From contig JACRNO010000076.1 in assembly GCA_016234855.1 (NCBI GenBank), positions 1 through 50,091 on the forward strand: a stretch of DNA of 50,091 bases. The letters run 5' to 3'. Each line of letters opens with the position of its first letter. Position 1 is the first letter of the stretch. The notes under the pieces were generated by a model. The model was not told the DNA's origin, searched no databases, and saw only the letters and a list, made by a program, of their open reading frames with translations. Below, piece by piece: positions 41,314 through 50,091 of this stretch. Made by a program: the position numbers and the translations under genes. Source of the DNA: Deltaproteobacteria bacterium (lineage in GTDB: Bacteria > Desulfobacterota > GWC2-55-46).

Positions 41314-41682
41314 TTGTTACCAATGATAAGAAGGCTCTTTCTCGGTTTCGTGTTATTATCTCTGCCTGTTGCCGCTTACGCGGCCGGGCCGGAGCGCGCC
41401 CTCGGCAGCCTCAAAAACGGCGAGGCCGTTTTTAACGTCAACTGCGCCAAATGCCACGGGCTGAAGGGTTCGGGCACGGACAAAGGCCCGCCGCTTGTGC
41501 GCAAGATATACGAACCGAATCATCATTCCGACCTCTCATTCTATTGGGCGGTGGAGCGCGGGGTGCGCTCGCATCACTGGTCTTATGGCGATATGCCGCG
41601 GATTGAAGGCGTATCAAAGGCGGATACCGGTGATATAATTGCCTATATACGCGCCTTGCAGAAAGAGGCGGGTATATACTGA
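41314..41682 (+). CDS. Small secreted c-type cytochrome (single CxxCH)
   Basis: Signal peptide MIRRLFLGFVLLSLPVAAYA, GEAVFNVNCAKCHGLKGSGTDKGPPL, YGDMPRIEGVSKADTGDIIAYIRALQ. Confidence 0.9.
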   Translation: MLPMIRRLFLGFVLLSLPVAAYAAGPERALGSLKNGEAVFNVNCAKCHGLKGSGTDKGPPLVRKIYEPNHHSDLSFYWAVERGVRSHHWSYGDMPRIEGVSKADTGDIIAYIRALQKEAGIY

Positions 41683-41773
41683 CGGAAGACAGGAGGTGGG
41701 GGGGGCGGGTGGGGGCTGACGCTGCTCGCCCCTACAATTACCGGCAGCCATTCATCTCCGGCATACAACCCTT

Positions 41774-42571
41774 ATGGGCAAACTGAAAAATATAATTCTC
41801 GCCAGACTTCTTACTAGATTTCCGCGGCTTTTCGACAGGTCCGTTGAGAAGGTCGCGCCCTTTCATGTCGAGGGCGTGCCGTGGACGCCGTTTACAAAGC
41901 CCCTTACCGCAGCCCGTATCGGCCTTGTGACGACCGCAGGCGTGCATCTGGTTGGCCAGAAGCCTTTCAATATGATTGACCGCGACGGAGACCCGTCATT
42001 CAGGGAACTGCCTTCGGATACGCCGCTCGGCAATTATACGATAACCCATGACTACTACGACCATGCGGACGCGGACAGGGATATAAATGTCGTCTTTCCC
42101 ATAGAGCGCCTGGCTGAGCTTGAGGCCGCCGGGGCAATAGGCGGCCTCGGCGCCGTCAACTATGGTTTCATGGGGCATATAGACGGGCGCCACATAGAGA
42201 CGCTCATTAAAGAGACGGGCCCGGAAGTGGCGCGAAGGTTGGTTGGTCAGGGCGTGGATGCGGTCGTCCTGACCCCCGGGTGAGGGCTGTGCAATCGGTC
42301 CGTCGGACTGATACAGAGGGCGATTGAGGGTGCGGGCATACCAACGGTCGCAATCTCCATCGTGAGAAGGTTCACGCAGGAGTCCGGCTCGCCGCGCGCG
42401 GTCTTTGTCAAGTGGCCGATGGGCCATCCGCTCGGAGAGCCGGGCAGGGTTGACCAGCAGATGATAATACTCAAGGACGCCCTTAGGGCCCTTGAGACGA
42501 TAAAGACGCCCGGCACCATTATCGACCTGCCGTACCGGTGGAAGCGGTATGAGGATTTAACAGACCGCTGA
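41774..42571 (+). CDS. Selenoprotein of the glycine/sarcosine/betaine/D-proline reductase B (GrdB/PrdB) family; in-frame TGA at 42281-42283 read as selenocysteine
   Basis: ORF 41774-42283 and ORF 42362-42571 share a frame with no stop except the TGA at 42281. Readthrough gives VDAVVLTPG-U-GLCNRSVGLIQRAIEGAGIPTVAISIVRRFTQESGSPRAVFVKWPMGHPLGEPG, the family's active-site region. A SECIS-like hairpin lies at 42294-42312. Confidence 0.88.
42294..42312 (+). promoter_or_regulatory. Candidate bacterial SECIS hairpin
   Basis: ATCGGTCC-GTC-GGACTGAT, 8-bp stem with one G:U pair. Apical loop starts with G, 18 nt after the UGA. Confidence 0.65.
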
Positions 42572-42683
42572 TAAAGCCCCATCTGCTTCGTTTTCTTCGT
42601 CGTTCGTCACTGCGACGCACAACAGAGTGCGTCTCATTCCTCACTCCTCGACGCCTCGCATATGGGGCTTTCTGAGCGGTCTG
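42561..42683. repeat. Long imperfect hairpin repeat overlapping the 3' end of the selenoprotein gene
   Basis: CAGACCGCTgatAAAGCCCCAT ... ATGGGGCTTTctgAGCGGTCTG (42561-42582 / 42662-42683). Internal sequence related to 1424-1540. Confidence 0.85.
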
Positions 42684-42772
42684 ATAGGATTTGAGTTTTA
42701 AGACGATAGCATGGTTTTCCCGTACCTACCCTTGCCCATTGACTTAACCCCCGGATTTGGTATATTGGCCAG

Positions 42773-43516
42773 ATGCCGAAGGTAATCGCCGTCATACCGG
42801 CCAGGTACGCCTCAACACGTCTTGCCGGAAAGCCACTGGCGGATATCTGCGGCCAGCCCATGATTGAGCGCGTCTACGAGCGCGCAATCGCCGCGCGAAG
42901 CGTAAACACCGTAGTCGTAGCCACCGACGATAGGCGTATATGCGACGCGGTCCTCCGGTTTGGCGGCAACGCGGTCATGACCTCCGTCTCTCATAGCTCC
43001 GGCACGGACAGGATAGCCGAGGCCGTGAGCGGGACGGACGCCGATATAATCGTAAACATCCAGGGCGACGAGCCGCTCCTTGCGCCCGAGGCCATAGACG
43101 CTGCCGTGGCCCCGCTTATCGAGGACGCGCACCTGCAACTGGCTACTCTTAAAACCCTGATTACCGATGAAGAGGACTACCATAACCCGAACGTGGTCAA
43201 GGTCACGACCGACACCAACGGTTTTGCGCTCTATTTTTCAAGGAGCCCGATACCTTACGTCAGGGCCGGGTTCGGCAGCGGGGCAAGGGTCTATAAGCAC
43301 ATAGGGTTATACGTCTACAGGCGGGCATTTCTTCCCATCTTCTCGAAGCTGCCGCCCTCGATGCTTGAAGCCGCCGAGAGCCTTGAGCAGCTCCGCGCCA
43401 TTGAAAACGGTTTTAGAATCAAGGTCGTCGAGACCTCGTATAACCCGATTTCCGTTGACACGCCCGAAGACCTCGAGCGCGTAAGGGCCATCGTAAAGGG
43501 ACTCGGTCTGGATTGA
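42773..43516 (+). CDS. kdsB: 3-deoxy-manno-octulosonate cytidylyltransferase
   Basis: VIPARYASTRLAGKPLADICGQPMIERVYERA, NIQGDEPLLAPEAID, KHIGLYVYRRAFL. Confidence 0.96.
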   Translation: MPKVIAVIPARYASTRLAGKPLADICGQPMIERVYERAIAARSVNTVVVATDDRRICDAVLRFGGNAVMTSVSHSSGTDRIAEAVSGTDADIIVNIQGDEPLLAPEAIDAAVAPLIEDAHLQLATLKTLITDEEDYHNPNVVKVTTDTNGFALYFSRSPIPYVRAGFGSGARVYKHIGLYVYRRAFLPIFSKLPPSMLEAAESLEQLRAIENGFRIKVVETSYNPISVDTPEDLERVRAIVKGLGLD

Positions 43517-43729
43517 CGGCAGTAGGGTGGGCTGCGCCCACCATTGCAGGGGCGAAGCTGTAGGTGCGAAGCAGATGAGACTTGCTTCGCCTCTACAAGA
43601 CTGACCGGATGCAGCCCTCTTGGTCTGCGCCGCGGATGCGTTTTCAATCCAAGGCTTGAAAAAAAAGATTCCTATTCGGCCCGGTTGGGTTTATATTATA
43701 GCTGTAGAAAATACCGTTCAGGACGATAA

Positions 43730-45394
43730 ATGGCACCCTCACACAATTCCGGCAAACCATCGGCCGGCGCAAAGACCGAGATAAAGACGAAGTTCATATT
43801 CGTAACCGGCGGGGTCGTCTCTTCGCTCGGCAAGGGGCTTGCGAGCGCGGCCATAGGCGCGCTCCTTGAGTCGCGCGGCCTGACCATAACGCTGCAAAAA
43901 CTCGACCCTTACATAAACGTCGACCCCGGCACCATGAGTCCGTTCCAGCACGGCGAGGTCTTCGTGACCGACGACGGCGCGGAGACCGACCTCGACCTCG
44001 GCCACTACGAGCGTTTCACAACGGCCAAGCTCACCAGAAAAAACAACTTCACCACCGGACAGGTCTACGACGCCATAATACAGCGCGAGAGGCGCGGGGA
44101 CTACCTGGGCTGCACCGTGCAGGTCGTCCCGCACGTGACCGACGAGATAAAGTCCCGCATACTCGCCCTTTCCAATAACATTGACGTCGCCATTATCGAG
44201 GTCGGCGGCACGGTGGGCGATATCGAGAGCCTGCCCTTTCTCGAGGCGATAAGGCAGCTGAGGTTCGACCTCGGCAAGGAGCAGGTCTGCTACATACACC
44301 TGACGCTCCTGCCGTATATCGCCACGGCCCACGAGATAAAGACGAAGCCGACCCAGCACAGCGTGAACAAGCTGCGCGAGATAGGCATCCAGCCCGATAT
44401 ACTCCTTTGCAGGTCCGATAGGAACCTTACCCCGGAACTGAAGGGCAAGATTGCGCTCTTCTGCAACGTCGACCGCGACGCCGTTATCTCGGCCGTTGAC
44501 GTAAAGTCCGTCTACGAGGTCCCGCTCGTCTTCCGCGACGAGGGCCTTGACGAGAAGATAGTCCAGACGCTCAACATCTGGACGCGCGCGCCGAAGCTCG
44601 AGGAGTGGGAGCGGATAGCCAGGAGGATAAACAACCCCGTCCATGAGGTCACGATAGCCATAGCCGGTAAATACGTCGACCTGCAGGACGCCTACAAGAG
44701 CCTGCACGAGGCCCTCATACACGGCGGCCTTGCCAACGAGTGCAAGGTGCATCTGCGCTATTACGATTCCGAAGAGGTCGAGAGGCGGGGCGCGGCGGAG
44801 ATACTCGGCGGCGTGGACGGCGTGCTCATACCCGGCGGGTTCGGCAACCGCGGAGTCGAGGGCAAGATTGCCGCCATTAAATACGCGAGGGAGAACGGCA
44901 TCCCGTTCTTCGGCATCTGCCTCGGCATGCAGGTTGCCATCATAGAAATCGCCAGAGACTTGTGCGGCATAAAAGACGCAAGCTCGTCCGAGTTCGACCA
45001 GGAGTGCGCCAACCCGGTCATTGATATCATGGAAGGCCAGCGCGGGGTGACTGCCAAGGGCGGCACCATGCGCCTGGGGGCCTATCCGTGCGTGATAAAG
45101 AACGGGACCAAGGCGTTCGACGCCTACGGCGCAACGGATATATCCGAACGCCACAGGCACCGTTACGAGGTGAATAACAATTACAGAGAGGCGTTGGAGG
45201 CGGCCGGGGTCGAGTGGTGCGGCCTGTCGCCGGACGGCACGCTCGTGGAGATAATGGAATACAAGCCGCACCCGTGGTTCGTGGCCTGCCAGTTCCATCC
45301 GGAGTTCAAGAGCCGCCCGGCCGCCCCGCATCCGCTCTTTACTGGCTTTGTCAAGGCCGTAATCGACGCTAAGGCCGCCAGTGCGAAGAAGTAA
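43730..45394 (+). CDS. pyrG: CTP synthase
   Basis: [59 protein letters not shown]. Confidence 0.98.
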   Translation: MAPSHNSGKPSAGAKTEIKTKFIFVTGGVVSSLGKGLASAAIGALLESRGLTITLQKLDPYINVDPGTMSPFQHGEVFVTDDGAETDLDLGHYERFTTAKLTRKNNFTTGQVYDAIIQRERRGDYLGCTVQVVPHVTDEIKSRILALSNNIDVAIIEVGGTVGDIESLPFLEAIRQLRFDLGKEQVCYIHLTLLPYIATAHEIKTKPTQHSVNKLREIGIQPDILLCRSDRNLTPELKGKIALFCNVDRDAVISAVDVKSVYEVPLVFRDEGLDEKIVQTLNIWTRAPKLEEWERIARRINNPVHEVTIAIAGKYVDLQDAYKSLHEALIHGGLANECKVHLRYYDSEEVERRGAAEILGGVDGVLIPGGFGNRGVEGKIAAIKYARENGIPFFGICLGMQVAIIEIARDLCGIKDASSSEFDQECANPVIDIMEGQRGVTAKGGTMRLGAYPCVIKNGTKAFDAYGATDISERHRHRYEVNNNYREALEAAGVEWCGLSPDGTLVEIMEYKPHPWFVACQFHPEFKSRPAAPHPLFTGFVKAVIDAKAASAKK

Positions 45395-45545
45395 CTGATA
45401 AAGATAGTGGACAGTGGATAGTGATTAGTTTGCGTGGGTCAGGAGTTTCCTCCTGACCCGCCGGTCTCGCTGGCAAGCGGGCGGCAGGAGGAAACTCCTG
45501 CCGCTACATCAAACCGATAACCGACAACCGTCAACCGATAACCGA

Positions 45546-46373
45546 ATGCAAACGATAAAACTCAATAACATTACCATAGGGGGCAGCGCCCTCTTTTTTA
45601 TCATGGGGCCGTGCGTCATCGAGGACGAGGCCTCGTGTCTCGCCGCGGCCGAGAGGCTCGCAGGCATAACCGACGGCCTCGGCGCGCAGTTCGTATTCAA
45701 GGCCTCGTATGACAAGGCTAACCGGACCTCGGCCAATTCGTTTCGCGGGCCGGGGCTCAAGGAAGGCCTGAGGATTTTGAAGAAGGTGAAGGGCGCCTTT
45801 AACGTGCCTATACTGACCGACGTCCATTGCAGGCATGACGTGGCCGCGGTGGCAGAGGTTTGCGATATCATCCAGATACCTGCTTACCTTTGCCGCCAGA
45901 CCGACCTTATCGTCGAGGCGGCAAAGAGCGGCAGGGTGGTCAATATAAAGAAGGGGCAGTTCCTCTCCCCGCAGGATATGCGTAACTCCGTTGAAAAGGC
46001 CTCTGCCGCCGGTTGCAAGGGCGTATTCATAACCGAGCGCGGCACGACCTTCGGCTACAACAACCTTGTCGTCGACTTTCGCGGTCTGCCCGTCATGCGT
46101 GAGACCGGCACACCCGTGGTCTTCGACGCCACGCACAGCGTGCAGACGCCCGGCGGCATGGGCGGGTGTTCGGGCGGGGACAGGCGCATGGCAAGATACC
46201 TCGCCGGAGCCGCGGCGGCCGTGGGCATAGACGGGGTATTCATGGAGGTTCACGCGGAGCCTGACAAGGCCCTGTGCGACGGCCCGAACTCCATTGCCAT
46301 TGATGACGTCAAGGCCGTCATAGAGGAGATAACCGCGATTGATAAGGCCGTCAGGCAGGCGCGGGCTTCTTAG
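45546..46373 (+). CDS. kdsA: 3-deoxy-8-phosphooctulonate synthase
   Basis: FIMGPCVIEDEASCLAAAERL, FKASYDKANRTSANSFRGPGL, VFDATHSVQTPGG, MEVHAEPDKALCDGPNS. Confidence 0.97.
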   Translation: MQTIKLNNITIGGSALFFIMGPCVIEDEASCLAAAERLAGITDGLGAQFVFKASYDKANRTSANSFRGPGLKEGLRILKKVKGAFNVPILTDVHCRHDVAAVAEVCDIIQIPAYLCRQTDLIVEAAKSGRVVNIKKGQFLSPQDMRNSVEKASAAGCKGVFITERGTTFGYNNLVVDFRGLPVMRETGTPVVFDATHSVQTPGGMGGCSGGDRRMARYLAGAAAAVGIDGVFMEVHAEPDKALCDGPNSIAIDDVKAVIEEITAIDKAVRQARAS

Positions 46374-46492
46374 TAGCTCAGGGCTTCAGCCTTGATGGGA
46401 TGCAGACCTGAAGGTCTGCGCTACGGTTTGAAATTCAGATCAGGGCTTCAGCCCTGTTTGTTCACACATCGTTCCTTATACGGGTATCTATT

Positions 46493-47458
46493 ATGACTGA
46501 CGACAAGAGCATAGCAACGGCAAGGCGCGTCATATCCATAGAGGCCGGGGCAGTGGCCGCCCTTTCCAGCAGACTCAACGGCAGTTTCTCGACCGCGGTC
46601 GAGATGATGTTTGCCGCGACCGGCAAGGTCGTCGTGACCGGCATGGGGAAATCCGGCATCATCTGTCAGAAGATAGCCTCGACCCTTTCATCCACCGGCA
46701 CGCCCGCCTTTTTCCTGCATCCGGCCGAGGGCACGCACGGCGACCTGGGCATGGTCATGCGTAACGACGTGCTGGTGGCCGTATCCAACTCAGGCGAGAC
46801 CGAGGAGCTTATAAAGATCATCCCGGTGGTCAAGCGTCTGGGCCTGAAGATGATAGCCATGACCGGCAGACCGGGGTCGACCCTTGCCCGCGCGGCTGAC
46901 GTCGCGCTCGACGTGGGGGTGAAGGAAGAGGCGTGTCCGCTGGGCCTTGCGCCGACCGCCTCCACCACGGCAACGCTTGCCATGGGCGACGCCCTTGCGG
47001 TCGCGCTCCTTGAACGGCGTGATTTCAAGCCTGAGGACTTCGCGCTCCTCCACCCTGCCGGCAGCCTCGGCAGGAGGCTACGCCGCGTTGAAGAGCTTAT
47101 GCACGCCGGCGCCGAGCTTCCGAGGGTCTCTCGCGGCACATCCATGAGGAACGCGATACTCGTGATGACGGCCAAGCGCCTGGGTCTTACCGGCGTCTTT
47201 GACGGCGACAGGCTCGTGGGCGTGGTGACGGACGGGGACCTTCGCCGGGCGCTCGAGCGCGGGGACGACCTGCTCTCAAAGAGCGTCGATGAGGTGATGA
47301 CGCGGGGCCCGAAGGTCATCCCGGCTACCGAGGTCGCCGAGGCCGCGCTGAAGAAGATGGAGGAGGCCACTATCACGTCCCTGTTCGTCTGCGACGCGGC
47401 CGGAGTCGTGGTCGGGATAATCCACATGCACGACCTTGTCAGGGCCGGCGTCCTGTGA
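46493..47458 (+). CDS. kdsD: Arabinose-5-phosphate isomerase (KpsF/GutQ family, SIS + CBS domains)
   Basis: KVVVTGMGKSGIICQKIASTLSSTGTPAFFLHPAEGTHGDLGMV, SNSGETEELIKI, C-terminal CBS pair. Confidence 0.95.
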   Translation: MTDDKSIATARRVISIEAGAVAALSSRLNGSFSTAVEMMFAATGKVVVTGMGKSGIICQKIASTLSSTGTPAFFLHPAEGTHGDLGMVMRNDVLVAVSNSGETEELIKIIPVVKRLGLKMIAMTGRPGSTLARAADVALDVGVKEEACPLGLAPTASTTATLAMGDALAVALLERRDFKPEDFALLHPAGSLGRRLRRVEELMHAGAELPRVSRGTSMRNAILVMTAKRLGLTGVFDGDRLVGVVTDGDLRRALERGDDLLSKSVDEVMTRGPKVIPATEVAEAALKKMEEATITSLFVCDAAGVVVGIIHMHDLVRAGVL

Positions 47459-47614
47459 CGGTTGCGTCAGTTCCTGGCCTCATTGGCGCTGTTTTTTTGT
47501 CACGGTTCCCGCATATCAAGCCGGAGTTGTCGTTATTTGCGGCACGTAACGGTTGCTTGTCTGACACAGGCCGGTCGCATCTCAAAAAAACTTTTTCCTG
47601 CTGCACTAAAAGAC

Positions 47615-47643
47615 TTGACAGGGGCCGCGATATTGTATATAAA
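47615..47643 (+). promoter_or_regulatory. Near-consensus sigma70-type promoter TTGACA-N17-TATAAA
   Basis: -35 at 47615-47620, 17-nt spacer, -10 at 47638-47643. No convincing CDS directly downstream. Confidence 0.65.
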
Positions 47644-47649
47644 TAAGAC

Positions 47650-47863
47650 AATTTACAGGCACAGACGGGCGGTAGCGCATGGTCTTGAAACGCCATGCGA
47701 GCCGTTACGGATATTATGTCCGGATATAAGGCGCGCTCCTTAAGTTAGTTTGTGGCGCGTCGAGCCTTGTATGGAGATGCCTGGTCAAATACATAATGTA
47801 AAGAACCGCGCCTCGACGATTTTATCGTAACAGGCCGCGCAGGCACGGCCGGAAAGTTTTTTT
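47650..47863 (+). ncRNA. Candidate small structured RNA of unknown class
   Basis: Lies between the 47615 promoter and a GC stem (GGCCG..CGGCC) with a following T7 run. Contains CGCATGG-N10-CCATGCG (47676-47699) and CGTCGAG/CTCGACG (47758-47764 / 47812-47818). Confidence 0.35.
47833..47863 (+). terminator. Possible weak intrinsic terminator
   Basis: GGCCG-N8-CGGCC, then GGAAAG and TTTTTTT. Short stem offset from the T-tract. Confidence 0.35.
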
Positions 47864-48117
47864 GCAATAATCGTTTTCAAAACACTAATTACAATCTTAT
47901 AATCATATCGCCGCTCAGGACCATGACGGGGCAGAAGGGGTTACAGTTGACGCTTTTTCCGGGAACCGTGAATGCAGGCGACGCGCATCGCGATGGTTTT
48001 GACCGGCGCAGGTGATTCTTGTACGTGCGGCACAGCCGCGTTGTAGAGTGTTCGTCCGGTCATTCGGGGGGTGACGGCCGCCAGTGACCGCTATATAGCA
48101 GCCGGTCTAATCTTCTG

Positions 48118-48146
48118 TTGACATACCGTCTGCGGCCTGTTATAAC
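48118..48146 (+). promoter_or_regulatory. Near-consensus sigma70-type promoter TTGACA-N17-TATAAC for the porin gene
   Basis: -35 at 48118-48123, 17-nt spacer, -10 at 48141-48146; about 150 nt upstream of the 48303 ATG. Confidence 0.7.
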
Positions 48147-48302
48147 AAACGCAGCAATTAGGCCGTTGTATTACCCACCATGGACCGGAAGATCCGGGGG
48201 TGTATCTCAGGCGAACTGAGTTGCTGGATACTGGATTCAGTGAGGCGTTCTACCGAGGCAGCTGGAAAGTACTAATATCCAAAATACAAGGAGGAACAAA
48301 GG

Positions 48303-49706
48303 ATGAAGAGAATTTTATTGTCGGTATTTGCAGTGGCTATCACGGCTGCATGGGCTCTCCCGACTACTGCAACGGCATCGGAAGTGACCCTTGGAGGCCA
48401 GTACAGGCTCAGGGGCGAGCAGAGGAACAACGCTGATTTCAATGACAGCGTCAACGACCACACGGATTTCTGGGGCCAGAGGGTAAGGCTTACGGCGAAC
48501 GCCAAGGCGACCGACGATACGTCCGTAAAGATCACCCTTCAGGACACCAGGAACTGGGGCACGGTCAACACGGTAGCCAACACCGGCGTCGCGGGAAGCT
48601 TGACCGACACCGGCAACACGCTTGACCTTCACGAGTCTTACGTCAACCTCGACAAGCTCTTCGGCGCTCCGGTATCCCTGCGCGCTGGCCGTCAGGAACT
48701 CTCCTACGGCGATGAGAGACTCGTTGGCTCGCTCGGTTGGAGCAACAACGGCAGGTCGTTTGATGCGTTGAAGCTCGTCGCCACCACCGAGCTCGTCAAC
48801 GTCGACCTCTTCACAGCGAAGACCAATGACACGAACGTCACCGCCAAGGACCAGGACTTCCACGGTTTGTATGTCACCGTAAAGGCCGTTCCTAACAACA
48901 CGGTTGACCTCTATGTGCTGAGCCTTCGTGACAATGCCGGCGCAGCAGCGCTGGTCACCAACAACACCACCAACGCCACCATAACCGGCACGGGAGGATT
49001 CTCCAAGACCCAGGTGCTCAACACCTACGGTCTCAGGGTCAAGGGCGGACTGATGGGCATCGACTACACCGCCGAGTTCGCGAACCAGACCGGCTCGATG
49101 CAGACCGAGAAACTGGCCACGTCCACGACCACCAGGTACAAGATAGGCGCCCGCGCATACGCGATAAAGGGCGGCTACACGCTGACCGCCCCGGTCAAGA
49201 TCAGGGTCGGCGCGGAGTATGACTACGCCTCAGGCGACAAGGACAGCACCGACAACAAGATAGGCACCTTCTCCAACCTCTTCCCGACGCACCATGCCCA
49301 CCTTGGGTACATGGATATGCAGAACTGGAGAAACGTAAAGGCATTGAGCCTCAACGTAAAGGCCGATGTAACCTCCGAACTCTCCCTCTATGCCGCATAC
49401 TGGAACTTCAAGCTCGCACAGAAGAAGGATGCCTGGTATACGGGCGGCGCCAACAATGCCACCCAGACCGGCACGCTTCGTGCCGCAAACGCGAACAACA
49501 CCAACAGCGACATCGGCAGCGAGTATGACCTTGTAGCCAACTACAAGTACAACAGCGCCGTCAACGTCGAGCTCGGCTACGGCCAGTTCAAGGCGGGCAA
49601 GTTCGCGAAGGACAACATCAACGGTATCGCCGCGACCGGCACCACCAGCGCAGGCAAGAGCGGTAACTCCACCTGGACTTATCTCCAGTTGACCGCAAAC
49701 TTCTAA
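48303..49706 (+). CDS. Outer-membrane beta-barrel porin-like protein (alginate-export/porin-like)
   Basis: Signal peptide MKRILLSVFAVAITAAWALPTTATA, alternating amphipathic strands, C-terminal aromatic TWTYLQLTANF; GGAGG upstream. Confidence 0.85.
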   Translation: MKRILLSVFAVAITAAWALPTTATASEVTLGGQYRLRGEQRNNADFNDSVNDHTDFWGQRVRLTANAKATDDTSVKITLQDTRNWGTVNTVANTGVAGSLTDTGNTLDLHESYVNLDKLFGAPVSLRAGRQELSYGDERLVGSLGWSNNGRSFDALKLVATTELVNVDLFTAKTNDTNVTAKDQDFHGLYVTVKAVPNNTVDLYVLSLRDNAGAAALVTNNTTNATITGTGGFSKTQVLNTYGLRVKGGLMGIDYTAEFANQTGSMQTEKLATSTTTRYKIGARAYAIKGGYTLTAPVKIRVGAEYDYASGDKDSTDNKIGTFSNLFPTHHAHLGYMDMQNWRNVKALSLNVKADVTSELSLYAAYWNFKLAQKKDAWYTGGANNATQTGTLRAANANNTNSDIGSEYDLVANYKYNSAVNVELGYGQFKAGKFAKDNINGIAATGTTSAGKSGNSTWTYLQLTANF

Positions 49707-49766
49707 GGATATGACTCAGGGCGCGAGCCTTGAGGGTTTGAAGTTGACGCATGCAGGGTAATATCT

Positions 49767-49806
49767 GATGGGGCAGGTTCTGAAAAGAACCTGCCCCGTC
49801 TTTTTT
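49767..49806 (+). terminator. Strong intrinsic terminator after the porin gene
   Basis: GATGGGGCAGGTTCT-GAAA-AGAACCTGCCCCGTC then TTTTTT; 15-bp stem, GAAA tetraloop. Confidence 0.95.
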
Positions 49807-49858
49807 AAAATAGGGAATCCCCCTCTTTTTAAAGAGGGGGTAGCAACTGTCTTACGTG

Positions 49859-50091
49859 TCAAGTATTTTGATTACAACCTTCAACCCATGGTGTTTGATG
49901 TTTGAGCATTGCGTTGAGAATCGTAAGGAGTTTATGCATACAGGCGGTAATGGCAACTTTGCCAGTCTTGCCTGCGGCACGGAGGCGCTTGTAAAACTCG
50001 CGTATGGCCGTGTTGTGGCGCGCAGCTACAAGGGCTCCCATGTACAGCACCGCTCTGACCTGAGAACGTCCGCCCCAGACTGTTCGTTTGC
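49859..50091 (-). mobile_element. IS110-family transposase, C-terminal part, truncated by right window edge
   Basis: Minus-strand frame open to the edge: KRTVWGGRSQVRAVLYMGALVAARHNTAIREFYKRLRAAGKTGKVAITACMHKLLTILNAMLK, typical of transposase_20/IS110. Confidence 0.88.

Noticed and set aside
41774-42283. Interpretation as a truncated pseudogene
   Set aside because: The frame is intact on both sides of a single TGA, which falls exactly at the family's Sec/Cys position, and a SECIS-like hairpin follows. Sec readthrough fits better than decay.
42362-42571. 69-aa stand-alone ORF
   Set aside because: It is the C-terminal part of the selenoprotein, in frame with 41774-42283 across the UGA.
43739-45331. 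530-aa minus-strand ORF opposite pyrG
   Set aside because: Antisense shadow of CTP synthase with biased composition and no domain pattern.
48150-48300. Known riboswitch (c-di-GMP, cobalamin) in the porin leader
   Set aside because: Conserved core sequences of those classes are not visible; left as an unclassified leader.

Overview
The window is a high-GC, gram-negative-type bacterial chromosomal segment. It is mostly housekeeping genes on the + strand, with one minus-strand operon at about 30.3-38.4 kb. In order: der (3' end), a YihY/BrkB-type membrane protein, ftsH, folP, cdaA-cdaR-glmM, pdxJ, acpS, nnr, tsaE, lpdA, a GIY-YIG gene inside inverted repeats, lysC, an MNT-HEPN pair, cimA, a ComEA-like protein, and a V/A-type ATPase operon (G/H-I-K-E-C-F-A-B). 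That ATPase operon has two AT-rich foreign-looking genes between A and B, and no recognisable subunit D. The minus-strand operon encodes three radical SAM proteins, two glycosyltransferases and an orphan E1 alpha/beta thiamine-diphosphate dehydrogenase pair. It is followed by a copA-like P1B ATPase with three YHS domains, a cytochrome c, a probable UGA-decoding selenoprotein of the glycine/D-proline reductase B family that a normal ORF caller splits in two, and a KDO/CTP block (kdsB-pyrG-kdsA-kdsD). The window ends with a porin that has a strong promoter and a long leader, and a truncated IS110-type transposase. Intergenic DNA is crowded with several families of small palindromic repeats, some apparently nested. 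I saw no rRNA, tRNA or CRISPR array. All family calls come from reading the sequence by eye; no database search was run.
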